From Diogma glabrata (Eukaryota > Arthropoda > Insecta > Diptera > Cylindrotomidae), in assembly GCA_963693315.1 (NCBI GenBank), contig OY856187.1, forward strand, positions 377,603,241 through 377,667,240: a stretch of DNA of 64,000 bases, given 5' to 3'. Under the pieces are notes generated by a model. The model was not told where the DNA came from. It did not search any database and was given only the letters and a program-made list of their open reading frames with translations. The position numbers and the translations under genes were made by a program. Every line of letters begins with the position of its first letter. Within the stretch, counting starts at the first letter, position 1. Positions 1-48,229 of the stretch are shown piece after piece.

Positions 1-3000
1 TTAGTTTTTTATATATGAAATTTTGATTATATGCATTCAAGATACAAGAACGTATTTTAAAAAAACTTGCATCCAGCTGAGATGTTTTTATTTAAAATTT
101 AGAATCATTACTCACAATTAACGCTTGAGACTACATTCATATTTTTGTTCTTTTAATTACAACTATTTCTAATAAACACAATTCGTTTTCTTTTGAGCTT
201 TAAAAGAAAATCAACTTCAATAATCAAAAATTGAAATATATAGATATTACAGTTATCAATCTCAGACAATAATTGGGCGAATCAAGATTTTGTTGAAATG
301 ATTTCCTTTTTTAATAATATCGTTAGTAAAAACTAATAACTTTAGTTTTATTTATTTATTAAAATATAAGAAAAATCCCATCTAAAAAATTAATATGTTA
401 TTTAAAAAATTTATTAAACTAAAAAAAAGAACGAAATGAATGGTAATCAGGTAAAAACTCCTCCGATAGTTCATTGTAAATATTAGAAAGGTCGTGCTCC
501 AAATTTAATTGGATATTTAGTGATTGTGGTTTTTCTGAATTTAAGTAATAAAAATCATTTTTAAAATGTTATTTTATTTGTATATACTATTTTCTTTTTC
601 TAAAACATTCTCAGTTCCTTACCTTTGAAGTTTTACATTTCGAAGTTTGATGAAACGCTTTTGTTTTTTCTTTCATGATCCCGTTAATTTTTATAGTTTT
701 TTTCTAAATTTTATACCAAAACAAATATATAAAATTATAATTAACTATTCAGAAAAAACATTCATTCCAACCAAATGAAAATAAATGAAATATGATTCTA
801 CAAAAAACACTTGTTCTTGTTTTCAAACGATAATTTTCTTCATAATAATTTTAATAGTTGTTAAAAGCACAAAACCAAGATAGATAAATATGTACTACAT
901 GCAATTCACTATAAGACACTTTTAAATACTAACATAATTTTTTTTTTGTTTTAAGCCTAAATTTAGTTTAAAATTCATTGTGATAATTTTATCTTTGTGG
1001 TTTTAAATCAACAGTCCACTGTACTTATCCATAAAATAGAATTATGAATATTCTTTTCATATTTACTTAATTTTTTGCGAAATTTTTTCAATATATACAA
1101 TCACTGTGAATTTTTGAGTTCAACGATAAGGGCTCAAAACAAAATAATCTTCGTATTTTATAATAAGTCAAATACTAAAGCTCCAAAACCCAATGCTTCA
1201 AAAGTCAATTTCTGCCTGTCTGTCCAACATAAAATTTGTTACAAGAATCATTACATTTTATTGTATCAATTCCAGAGAATTATTTAAATTTTAACTTTAC
1301 ATCGTAGTAAAAATATTACCATAACTGCTATTATTATCAACAATAGCTCAAAGTTTCTAGATTTCCATTTAATATTTGCTTATAATCTATTTCTCTATAT
1401 GTTAGTTGCTTCCTATGAGTCAAGAATGATTTAAACGCAAATAAATTTGTAATTATTAACATTGAATGCAAACAAAAAAAAGTATAAAGAATTATTTTAT
1501 CGAAATTCAAATTGCATAAATATTATGACGATATATGCAAAATGAACGAAGAAACATATCCAAAGAAAAGACAAAATTTAATAATTCTAAGGTATATTCA
1601 TTTAATTTCGATGCTTGCAAAAAATTTTATATTGGTCAGGCAGGCAGAAAATTTTGTAACAAGATTTTAAAACATATCGAAATTTTAGAACAGACCCATT
1701 ACACCCATTTAGAACAGACCCATACACCCATACAAAATGTTAGTTCTTCAACTGATTAGTGAAAATCATTCAATCATAAAAATTATAAATTTATGAATTT
1801 ATTCTCTATAAATTTGGAGGTATTCTTCAAATTTTGAAAGAGATTTAGAAAATCACCGTCGTTAATTTAAAATAACTTATTCCTTTTTTCTTTCATTTCT
1901 AGTATCTTATGCAACTTAATATTAGATTAGGATTTTTTTCACAGTTCTAGTTTAAACTATTTTTGGAAAATTAAGTTCAATTTGTTTCTATATTATATTT
2001 AATTAAGTATGCAACTTTCAACAAACCATAATTTTACCACGGTAGGCTAGATGCACGATTCACAGTAACAGAATTCCCCGCATTTTCGAATAAACGGTTC
2101 AATAATTCCTCCAGCCCAAAAACCACAAAAACTAAAATTAAACTATTTGAGGATTGTCCGCGAGTATTTTATTCGTATTGTGTAAGAACTAAAAATTTTA
2201 ACATTTAATCTAGTTATTAATAGATTTAATTACTAGGCACGATGACGAGTTGATGTGTTTAAGCTCTTGTTGAACACACACTGATGATTTCACATTTGCT
2301 ACAACCCAGTGTTTCTAAATTGTGCAGGCTCAAATAGACGATTATAAAAAAATAAGTTAATCAAAACCATCTTTCAAAATTCGATAATTTTAACGAGTTC
2401 TGGCACACCGTATTTATACATAATTAAATTTGTTAATCTATACTAATGTTAAAATGAAACAAAAATTAATCTACCATTTACATCTATAATTCAGTTATTA
2501 TTTGGTTTATGAAGTACATTTTATAACTATAACACAAAATTCCTCGGGTAGCAGTAGTGTAAAAACTTTGTTACGCACCAGTGCGTAATGAAATATTAAA
2601 TAATGGAAATGAAGCCTTTTCAAAAAATTTCAAATGACTGAGAATTTTCTGATCTTTTTTATCTTTCTCATTCCTTCGTTAACTATGAAATAACAAGCTT
2701 GTTACAGTATGGTTTTTCCAAACCATTTATAACTGAAATTAAGCAAAAAATTGAATAGTTTGTAAAAATTAGTTTGGTTGTAGTTCGTAGATAAATTACA
2801 GTCTAAAACTTTCAAGTTTTATATTATGCACATATAGATAAATGACAAATGTACAAACATAATAAAATTATATGGAAAGAAAATTATTTAGAAATATAAA
2901 CCGATTCTTAGTATTTTGTGAAATAAAAAAATAGTAGGGAAGAGCACATGCAAAACCACCTTCCTATCTTTTATTTATTTTGTATTACAATAAATTTTTA

Positions 3001-3749
3001 CAAATACTAACTTTTACTCGGTCATATATTTTTTTTAAATTTAACATTCATATAAATTTTATTTTTATATTTCATTTATTCGGATTTGTAACAATTTTAA
3101 CTTAAACAGCACTAATTAATATTCTAGAACATACCTAGCTTAAATATAATTAATATTGCTATCGAAAACCTTTCTTTAAATATTTTAGAAATGGCATAGA
3201 AAAGTATTTTGTAGTAAAATTTTAATCTAACACCAAAATTAATTGCAATAGTTTAAACAAAAAATATTAAGTAATTAAACTAACGGTATTGCTTTTCTTT
3301 TAAACTACTTACACATTTGTTTTAGATATTTTGAACAGCTTTAGATAAATTATTAATTAAATCATTAACAGCCAAAACTTACACAAAATTTTGCATATAG
3401 TTATTTTCGATTATTGAAAAACTTATTTACAAATTCGATTAGAAAAAAAAAATTGTATGTATTCTTATTTAAAAATTAGAAGTCAGTTCAGAAACTACAA
3501 TAGAAGTATTATTTTTGAAATTAACCTACGTTATTTTTAATATTTATTATAGCGTAGAAATTTTATTCTTATCTTATGAACAATAATAATTCTCATTTAT
3601 GATCTCACTTATTCTTATTAGTTCAATAGCTTAAAAATATGTATATTTTTGAGATGTAAGCTATTATAGGAATTAAATGAGTTTAAGATTTTAAATTAAT
3701 AATAAATAACATAAATATATTTCTTCTAATAATTTTGATTTTTCTATAG
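1..3749 (+). other. slo intron (5' part outside window), no gene seen
   Basis: Very AT-rich sequence before the first recognisable slo exon. I searched by eye for the preceding slo exon (end of the pore-RCK1 region) in three forward frames and did not find it. A 24-bp imperfect tandem duplication lies near 1685-1732. Short ORFs here have no recognisable similarity and look random. Confidence 0.7.
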
Positions 3750-38158
<34,409 letters not shown>

Positions 38159-41100
38159 CTGTTACTGTGTAGCGCCTTAACTGATGGTCCCTATTCTTAT
38201 ATATGAACGACAGAGATTTTATTTCCATATAATTTAACACAATATATTGTAAAATTACTTTGTACGATGTTTAAAAAACTTTTTCGTTTTTTATTTTTTC
38301 GTTATCAAAATAATCATTTTAATAATCACCAAATTTTTGATTTATAAACGCAATTAAATTATATTTTATTATTTAATTTAAAACCAAAACATCATACAAA
38401 ATAAATAAATATATTATGTTAAATTATATTGTGAAATGGCTTTAATAACGTTAAAATATTAATTATAATTTGTTTAATTTTATATTTTTGTTTTAATTAT
38501 AGTTTTATTTTTTTTTGTTTAGATTTAAATTTTCTTTTTAATTAATTATTTAGTTACAAAATTGTGAAAGTCTTGTATATAATATATAAATATTTTTAAA
38601 ACTGTTTAATTTTGGGCATTGCATCGATGTAATGTTTATTGAAATAATTTTAATTTTTTTTTTCAATGTTTTAATTAAATGTAATGGAAGTAATAAGATA
38701 TTAATAACGGTTGTACAGTTGTACAAATTGGAATTTGTTTTTGGAAATCTTTTTATTATAAGCTATATGACACTTCATTGAAATACATTAAATTATAGTG
38801 CCTTATATTCGCAAAACCGGAAGAAGACATAGTGTGAACAAGTATAACAATTGCATTCTAAACTTAGTTAATCCTTGATGAAATTCGATTGTTATTGAAA
38901 ATCGTTTAATTAGAAAAAAACTTGTGCATCGTTTTTTATAATCTTAACACATACATACATATTTAATCGTGGTGATGGATTTTTAATATAAGATATTAGC
39001 TGCCATATCTGTTTCCAGATAAAGCAGATCGAGCTTACCGATAATCATGCTTTTATGTTACAAAACGAGCTTTTACGTAGCTATTGTATATTTATTCAAA
39101 ATTTTGTTTGGTTATTTCAATCGATTACATCCATTGATATTGTGAGCAATGTTTTTATAAAATCCTGAAGTTGGTTCTTCACTGAACTGTTATGATTTAT
39201 CATATCAATCCTGTTTTAATATTACTTTTCAACAATTCCCTTAGAGACATATATTTTTTAATATAACTTATTACTTCCATTAATAATTGTTTATTGTTTG
39301 TTAAATTTACTATTTATTAATAAGGGATAAAGGTTTTTAAATGGGGTTTTATTTAGAACATATATTGTAGCTAGAAATTATTTTATTAATTGTTCATCAT
39401 TTTATTTTATTAAATTTTTATTTTTATTTAGGAAAATATTAAAGTATAAAATTATTATCGCCATTTCATTGCTGTGTTGTTTACTATATAACGTTTCCCA
39501 CACCATTCCGTTTATTAATTGATTTTTATTATATTTATTATTGTTATTAATTATTGATAGATTTATTTTTATTAAAATTTATTATCAAAATGTTTTGCTT
39601 ATATAATTGTTATTTTTCAAATCTTTTTTTATCGAATATAATTTTAATAATTACAAAACAGCAAATTATAAAATAAAAAAAGAATTATATTTTAAACTAT
39701 TTCACTATGAAATTAGATATATGACCTGTTAACAAATGTCGAAAGAATTTTGTCATTAATTATTTAAATAGTTTAGAATATAATAATTTGGAAATGTTTG
39801 ACAATAGTTTCTTTAATTTAGATAATAAAATCATTTATTATTTTAATTTTTATTATATAGATTATTTTTCCTATTATTTTGTATCATTAAAGTTTATAGA
39901 AATAAATTGCAAACTATTAAATTGTTAGTCAAAACAAATCTTGTTTTCTGTTATGTTAGTTTACATTGAAAGTTCAATATTTTAATGTGATTTTGTAGTT
40001 AATAATGATTTTGTTAATTTTTGTTTTCAATTTTAAAATTACAAACGCTTTTTTGAATGATTTTAAATTTTTTATTTGCGAATTTCAACTTTTTTCATTA
40101 ATTTGATTTTATTTTTAATTTTTAAATGAAAATTAATTTCGGTGTGTGATAGGGAACCAAAAGAAAGGCATGCTACACGTAACAAAATCTAATATCTAAA
40201 AATGAATTAGTCTAAATAAATTAAAACACAAAACAACTTAATACGTTTTATACATATATTAAATATAATATGTTTAATATAATAAATATAACGTGAAACT
40301 AAATATAAAGAAAAAAACAATTTTTTATGTGCTGTGTTACTAATAAAAAACATTACAAAAAAAAACACAAAAAATTAATTACTTACAACCATTGTAAATA
40401 ACATGAACCTGCATCAAAACAATCATAAAACTAAATCAAATAAAAGGTTGTTAAAAAAATAAGCATTTAATAAACTCAGAATATTAAGCTAAAATAGAAA
40501 AAAAAATCGAAAGAACACAAGTAGGATAATTATAATTAGAATTTATAAATTAAAATCACAATTAAATAATAAAAATGTTAATATCTTTATAAAAAAAAAC
40601 TCCAAACAAAATCACACAAAAAATGAACTTTTAGTTTTAATTGTTATTATATGTGTTAATTAATGAACTAACAAAAAATATTCTAAATGTTTATAAACAA
40701 ATGTTAATGCTAATTAATCGAAAATAAGCCGTTTTCTTTAAATTTTCTAATACTAAGTTGCTTTTAATGTTTAATTAAACTAACATTCCGAATTAATCAA
40801 AACTTAATGGATATATATTATTATTGTTATTAAAATATCGGTAGATATGATTATTTTAGTTTTGATCAAGTGACGAAAATTTGACTGACACTGCACAGAC
40901 GATTTTGAGAAGTCTGATGGCTTCTTTCAATCAACAACATATAGGTTTAATTTTTTACTAATTCTCCCTACGAAGTTTTTATTTTTTGTCAGTCTTATTA
41001 TTTGTTTTAATAACAATACTTGCATAATTAAATAAAACATTCAGACAAATAATTTATTTTAAATTCTAAGACGCAAGAAATCATCAAAATTAAATGTGTG

Positions 41101-42280
41101 AGCATTTTAAAATAAATATTTTTGTCGATTTAGGAGTAGAACCAATTCGACTATTCTATTTTCTTTATAAATGAAAAATGTTTAACTTGAAATATGACAG
41201 AAATATTTTTTGGTTCGTGGTTTAAATATGCTTAAAATTTGGGTTTAATATGGCCTCAGAGCGGCATTTTTTATTTTCTCTCCCAGGCATTTGGGAATGT
41301 TGTATTTTTTTTAAGTTACTATCATTGAATGAACGGATGATGATTCAATGATAAACATTACCCTGAATTCAAAAACAAATCTTTGATTTTTTTTCGATTA
41401 AATCGGATTTTCTTAGAAAATAAAATTAAGGCAATCGAAGCATGTAGATATTGTAGACATTCATTTGAACACATAATTTTTGATATTTTTCCATATCCAA
41501 TACATTGAACAGTTCACTTTAGTTACACCAATAGAACGAAATATTAGGTAAGCATCAAGGTCACGTAATTATGTAGGGATTTCATTCCATTAGGATTTCA
41601 ATTCATAAAATAATTGAATTTCACTTCTATTTAATAAAATTGTTTTACATTTCAATATCTTTCCAATACTCAAAATTAACTAAGTATTTTTCAGGCAAAT
41701 TCATCTTCAATAACTTAAGTTTGATTGAAAACCAGTTATATGTTTGTAAAGATTGCACATTTTGTTTTTGATATTGTAAAAATGTATTCAGCATATTTAG
41801 ATAATGTGTAATGACAGTCAAAAAAGCAAATTATGATCAGTAAGAAATAGATGAATGAAGTGCAAAAAACATCTTCAGTCGTTTCCCAATACTTAGATAA
41901 TATTACTATGCAAAAGTGGGTCACCATACTCTGATACGATTCGTGTTCTGGCCACCAAATATGTCGATTTTTGAACTGAGCCATTTTTGATCAACTTCAT
42001 AAATGGTATATATGTAGTATAGGTGTAATAAAAGTATCTGTATTTTTAAAAAAAATTTTAAAGTGTTATTTAGAGAACGGGGTTCGAAGTTTTCTGAAAA
42101 TTCAAACTGAGGGTGACTTTAAAATCGAATTTCTATATAATGGCTCACCCGATATCAACGGTTTTATATAATTTGGCAAAGAAATTGACCTTTTGAAAGA
42201 AATTCGAAAAAATTGCGTACACTATTAAAAAATATTAAGAAGTAATTTTTTTAAAGATATATCTGGTGTTGTAGATAAAC
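38159..42280 (+). other. slo 3' untranslated/downstream region, AT-rich, no gene seen
   Basis: Directly follows the slo stop. AATAAA-type signals occur from about 38399 (AAATAAATAAAT) and again further on, so the 3' UTR end cannot be fixed by eye. A perfect 10-bp stem lies at 41321-41352. A minus-strand frame at 41736-41984 has no recognised similarity. Confidence 0.6.
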
Positions 42281-42289
42281 ATAATATGA

Positions 42290-42327
42290 AAGTTCCAACC
42301 TTACCCCGAAACGGAAGGTTGGAACTT
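42290..42327. repeat. 13-bp perfect stem-loop
   Basis: AAGTTCCAACCTT at 42290-42302 and its exact reverse complement AAGGTTGGAACTT at 42315-42327, with a 12-base loop. It lies at the start of a 126-codon frame (42286-42666) that I do not recognise. There is no T-run after it, and no terminator role is implied in a eukaryote. Confidence 0.85.
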
Positions 42328-43069
42328 GCATCTTGTGGATCAAAAAATCAAAAAATTCTTAATCAACCCCAACCAATTACCTTTTCAACCCACATAAAAC
42401 AGTTGATATCAGTTGAGCCGCTCTCTGGTAGTTTCATTTTAAAATTACCTGGCATTTTAAATTCCAGAAATCGTTCGGACCACCCCGTTCTCAAAATAAA
42501 CACATTAAATTTTTACTTAAAAAGCACGTATTTTTCATTTCACCTACACTACTTGTATGCCAAGTGTGAAGTCGATCTAAAATGGTCTGGTTTAGCGTTG
42601 GTCGTCCAGATAACGAACTTCATCAGCTTACGGTTCGCTCAAAAATGTTTTAAATTTTCTGTGTGATGGAGAATGATTTTCACATAGGATTATTTAATTT
42701 TGTTTAAATTTAAATAAATTCGATGTTATTTTGCAAACTCCGTTCTCTCCGAACGAACAATACAGTGCAACATTCGAAATTTTTTCCTTTCTTGTAAAAG
42801 TCACGCGAATTTTTTGTTTTCTATTCTCGTAGGTTTTTCACTGTCAATTGCAATAGCTGTGCACTGGTCAAAACTACCGTACTGCTCCTATCATTACACA
42901 ATTAAATTCTCTAAATATCTTCTCCTTTTACTTCTCCTATGGCATGAGAAATCACTTAAACACTCTGAACTGAAACCTTCAAAATATGGATCAATTGCGA
43001 TTTGTACAACAGCACACATTGTGTCCAAGATTACAAATTTCATTCATTAAGAACCGAAATTTAATTGAG
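42328..43069. other. unassigned intergenic sequence
   Basis: Slightly less AT-rich than average. A forward frame to 42666 (126 codons from 42286) and another at 42814-43050 show no motif I know. They may be remains of the neighbouring retroelement or random frames. Confidence 0.4.
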
Positions 43070-43673
43070 TTTACTTTCAAATTATTTTTCCTAATAGTTA
43101 CAAAAATGTCTCTTAGTTTCTGATTGTGCTCACATTAAAACCATAAACAACGTCGTCATCCAGGTAGACCAAATTTCAAACCTGTTAGTCAGAAAAAACA
43201 GTATTCATAAGTCTTTGAAAGGTTAAAGGTGTTTCCTTCAAATTAAATGACATTCTTTAAAACTATTACTGCTCCGATGCACTACTGAAATCCACCTTCT
43301 CCCGATCATGTGGTTTAAGCATTACCCGATCGTATCCACTTGTAAAATCCAGAGTGGTGAACTATTTTGCTATCGCCGTTTCCTGAAGTCGACGACAACC
43401 CGCCATTTTTCAATCATCTGATGTTTTTTTTGGAACAATAAGAAATGGAAGATTTAAAGGACTATTGCTTCTTTCTATTATGTCGTTTGGTAACATTTGA
43501 TTAACTTGATTGCTGATTTCCATTTTTGTAGACTCAGGGAGTTGATATTGCCTGACATTAATTCGTTTGGCATCAGAAGAGGCTAAGCTTATCACCATCA
43601 TACAGATTATGAAATTCATATACAATTGGCGAATGATATTAAAGAAATGTAACAGCACCAGGGTTACATACAT
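43070..43673 (-). pseudogene. degenerate Ty3/gypsy-type reverse transcriptase remnant
   Basis: On the minus strand, 43673-43410 reads IRQYQLPESTKMEISNQVN-like text (seen as NVRQYQLPESTKMEI, NQMLPNDIIERSNSPLNLPF, LIVPKKT), the classic start of the gypsy RT domain. Further down come KWRVVVDF, FTTLDFTSGYDRVML, LKETPLTFQRLMNTVF and YLDDDVVYG, the palm with the two catalytic Asp residues. Stops, frameshifts and a deletion between VVDF and FTTLD show it is dead. No LTRs were found nearby. Confidence 0.85.
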
Positions 43674-46600
43674 TTGTTTAGACAGTTATTTATCATTAAC
43701 CATTTGAACTTAAAGTCTTTTTTATTGAGGTAAATAATAATTTTTGCAACAAAATGGGAACAAAAACCATCTCAGTATGAGAGGGATAAAAATCAAAACA
43801 AGTTCTAGGTTCGAGTAGCTAGGTTTCGTCAATTTTAAACCAAAATAATTTTTCGAACCCAGCATTTTAAGGGGAATTTTGTCTAATTTGTTCCATGAAA
43901 CAATATTTATACCTGTCTCTAACCTACAAAAATTTAAGAGCAAAAAGCAAAAAAAACGAAAAATTGAAATAGCCATCCTGTGTCAAAACTGGTGAAAAAA
44001 TAAAAATATGTATTAATTTCAGCGCTCTTAAGTACTCCTATCAGTACTCCAAAGATATGATATTGGCTAGTGATAAATCACTGCTATTACCAATGGTATG
44101 TAATATCTGACGTAAACTCGTAGGCCAATAGTAGACACTAGAGTACGTAGGGATATCACATCTGTAGATCCAAAATATTTACAAATCACTAAAAACTGAG
44201 ACGTTACACAAACATGTTATGAAAAAATATTGCATGTTTACGTTTCAAACCGTAAAAATCTTAGACAAATAGGCGGAGTTTTATTGGATCTTTTGAAATG
44301 CGAAACATTCTAGTTGTTTAAAGCTCACAATTTATGTAGTAATTATTTAAGATAAAGGAGGGATTACCTCGGCTTCAAATTTTTGTAGAGAGAAAATAAA
44401 ATAACGTTGGCGAAAAACCTATTTAAACTCCAGTTAAGTATTATATTGTTGATAACATATTTAACCAACATGTAATCAAACTTCGACAAATGAACCAAAA
44501 CTATATTAAAAACAAATGAAATCGTGGATCATTGGAAATTACAATGAACTTTTGTTATGTTTTGTTACTTTTATTTTTGCATGGCATAACAAGCATCTCT
44601 CTATGATTTTAAAATTAATATTTAATTAAATAAAAACATAATCAACAAAGCTTTTCGTAACAAAAAATATTAACAGTCATAATAATAATAATAAAACAGT
44701 TTTAACTTTTATTTTATTATTTAGGTACAGGCGTGGGGAACTGACCGGTTGTTATTTCTTCCGGGAATTTTTTTCTCTATAGAGAAATATTTAAATTCAT
44801 TAATTCATTTTATTCTCCCATAAACTTTATTAAAAGTTTTGAAGAATTTTTTTTAAAAAATCGTCACTTTATCTGGAAAATGAGTTTGTTTCCTCTGACT
44901 CAAGTTTAATGTAAGCCATTCAGCTCTCAATACGGTAGTGATATAGACAATTTTTTATAACCAAACTTGGCCATAAAATTGTATTCATCTGTAACCTGAA
45001 TCCAATCGATGTGCTCTTCAAATAATTCAATGAAACTTCTGAGCATATCTACCGTTTTTCTTTTTATTTTATCTTTAAATATTTTTAGAATATTGATAAT
45101 AAAGTTTAACTAAAACATTGTTTTCTGTTAATTTTAAAACTAATTTTTTTTTAAATAATTATTTTTATTTTCGTTTTAAAATGCTTATGAACGAGAAACG
45201 TTCATTTAAAATTATTTTTAAAAAAAGGTTACGACTTTGTGATAATAAATGCAAAATAGTTATTTATATATTTTGTGTTTTCTAGCCAAAAGAAATTAAA
45301 ATTAGTCACAAATAAATAAAACTAAAATTATATATTAATATTATAAACATTGTATAACTACAATGAATAAAATCGGCACATCTACAACATAGTTACAACA
45401 AATTAATTATTAAGTTAAACTTAATACAAAGAAAATAGTTATTTGAGTAAACAAATAAAAATCCCTTATTAGAGCTTTTTTCACAAATAACAAAATTATA
45501 GGAAGATATTCTAATAAATTAAAACTTAAATTTTATAATTTATGAGGGATGAAAAAAAATTAGTAAATAATAAATTATTTAGTTAAATTAAATGCAATTA
45601 TTTGATTGTTTGTAAATTTTATTATTTACCATCATAGTTTGTTACAGTTTCGTCAAATAAATTTATTTTGTGTTTATAACTTACACTGCCATTAACGATA
45701 AAGGAATAAGAATTCTTAGTTTAATTAACAATAAGTGATCAGGGTTTGATTCCAAATTTATATTTTAATTCTGTGCGTATAAATTTAGTTAAGAAGTTTC
45801 CTAAATAATTGTTAAACTTTCTAGGTCACGTATAACTACGATTAGTGCTAACATACATAATATATTCTAACAAAAATTACTATAAATAAACTAACATTTT
45901 CAGTCGTAAGATATTCAAAATATTTTATGTTTTGTGTTTATTATAACTCGATGTACATTTCGTCTTCTTGGGACAGCATCAGGAACTATAATCTTCATTT
46001 ATAGCTCATAGTAATCGCAAGCAAACAAAGTAAAATCTTTGTAAATGATCTCCGATTTTTTTACATGCGTAATATATAGGCAACGAGGAGCTGTGACGTT
46101 TGTTAAATTATTACATAGAAAATTACTAAGCAAACACAATCAAAGCAGCAATGTTTTTCCCATGACATGAAATAATTGCAAAATATTTGTCCATTTAACA
46201 AATTTTTTTATATTAATTCAAGCTATTTTCAGTTTTGTTTTTTTTCTGTTATATTTATTCCTAATATTGAGGTTGAACAATTTTTTTTAATAATGAACCG
46301 AACATTTCGTATTCCATATATTTCCAAGAGTTGGGAATAATATGGTATTTGTACACGGAATAAAAAACAACCAAAATTTCAACCAATTGTCCCACCTCGC
46401 GATAAATCTGTCGTTCATTTTTTATAAATTAATAACATTTGTAATCGTTATCCCATACACATACACGAGATCTTAATAAAGTTTACAACAAACAATGACT
46501 GTCCTTTTTTCTAATAAAATAATTATTTATACTAATTTTTATACCTACTCTATAACGTTATTTTTGTTTTTTTAAATTTAATTAATTACAAAAAAATTAT

Positions 46601-48229
46601 TTCTGTTAATATATTCTTATAATTAAAACGACTGCATACGACTTTAAAGCGAAATAAAAATTATATATAAAAAAACTAAAACACAAAAAAACTCTGCCAT
46701 AAGCAATTGGAAATTTAGAAAATTTGTTAATTAATGTATTGTTTATTAGTAATTAATGTTTTAAAATAATAAAATTTGTAATTAATTATAAATATAGAAA
46801 TATAATACAAAATAGGACGGACAAAATTTAAAATTAAATTAAATTTAAATAAAACAACAACCTAAGAAATAACGCGAATATTTTTTTAATTTTTAAGATC
46901 TGTTTTAATTATTGTAAAAAAAAATTTATACTTAAATATATATATATAAATATTAATATGATATAGAAGTTAATTTTAAATAATTTAACAATACAAAAAA
47001 AAATACAAGAAAAAGATATTTTTAATTGTAATACAATTGTAAATAGTTGTTAATAATTAAAATTTATTATACATACATATTATTATTATTAATAAAAAAA
47101 GAAACAAAAAATACAAAAAAAACAAACGAAAAAATATTAGGTAAATTGCATTTTTAAAATTAAATTTAACGATTAATTAAATAAGCCTTTTTTAAGTTTT
47201 TGTTAAAATTTATTATATAATTTTTAATAAATTTTTAAATAATTTCGAAGAAAATTAGTAATATTGATACGAATTTAAAAAACCAGAAAGAATCAATTGC
47301 GATGGTAGCGAAATTATCACAACCAATGTAAATGTATATGAAACATTTTAGGACAAATCATCTAGTCTGTGACGTCATTTTCTTGGTCTTTTTTCCAATA
47401 TTAGTGTGATGCATATATTGCAGTAATTCCTGTTTTGATCTCTTTAATGAATGAAAGCTAAACTAAAACTGTTTATTTTGAATCTTTTAAAGCTTGTGCA
47501 CCTTTCAATTGCTAATTATTTGTTGAACCTCAGTTTTATCTCAAAAAAAAAAATACAGGAAAACTCGTTAGACAGCGAAAACAGGCTAAATGATTTGAAA
47601 TGAGGATATTTATATTTCTAGTTTTATTTTTAAAGTTCTATAGTTAGGCAAATTTTTTAAATGGAAGTAGAATAAAATATCTAAATCTATATTTTTTATT
47701 TTTTTTTTTTTTTTGGTTGTTAGTAAAGTAAAACCTAAAACATTTATTCATTCTGATGTGTTTATAGATGGCTGAATGGTATGAACACAACAATCAGATT
47801 TATTGTGGCATGTAAATGATTAAGGACTCCACACCAATGATATTTGTTTTCCAATGTTTTCAAAGATCTTAGAAAATTAGCCGTTAAAACTCATGGAACA
47901 CAAACTCATCTTTCTTAATTCATCATGATATAAAATTTTTATTTAATTATCACACGTGCAAATATCTAATCAATACTATTTTCGTTTAATAAATATTTAA
48001 TAAATCACAAATTCGTATTATACTTTTTATTATATGTATTACACAACAGTGCAAAAAAAATGAATGAAGAATAAAAATAACTTGAACTTGAACAATTTAA
48101 GTTATTATACAGTTAAAATAAAGAAATCTAAACAAATATTTAATATAATAGTTTTGTTTAAAAAATAATTGTTTAATAAAAAAACATTTTTTAAAAGTTA
48201 AAACTTGTTTTATTTTGTAAATCATAAAA
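43674..48229. other. AT-rich intergenic region, no gene seen
   Basis: Contains a 16-bp perfect palindrome TTTCTCTATAGAGAAA (44772-44787) and a copy of the CTGATG...GACGAAAT motif on the minus strand (45955-45986). A minus-strand 84-codon frame at 43722-43976 has no recognised similarity. Much of 44800-48200 is above 80% AT by eye. Confidence 0.65.

Noticed and set aside
1685..1732. Imperfect 24-bp tandem duplication
   Set aside because: Minor slippage event without wider structure.
42286..42666. 126-codon forward frame
   Set aside because: No recognisable motif, no splice or polyadenylation context; it starts within the hairpin and is probably fortuitous.
44772..44787. 16-bp palindrome TTTCTCTATAGAGAAA
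   Set aside because: Real but short and AT-rich; expected occasionally by chance in this composition.
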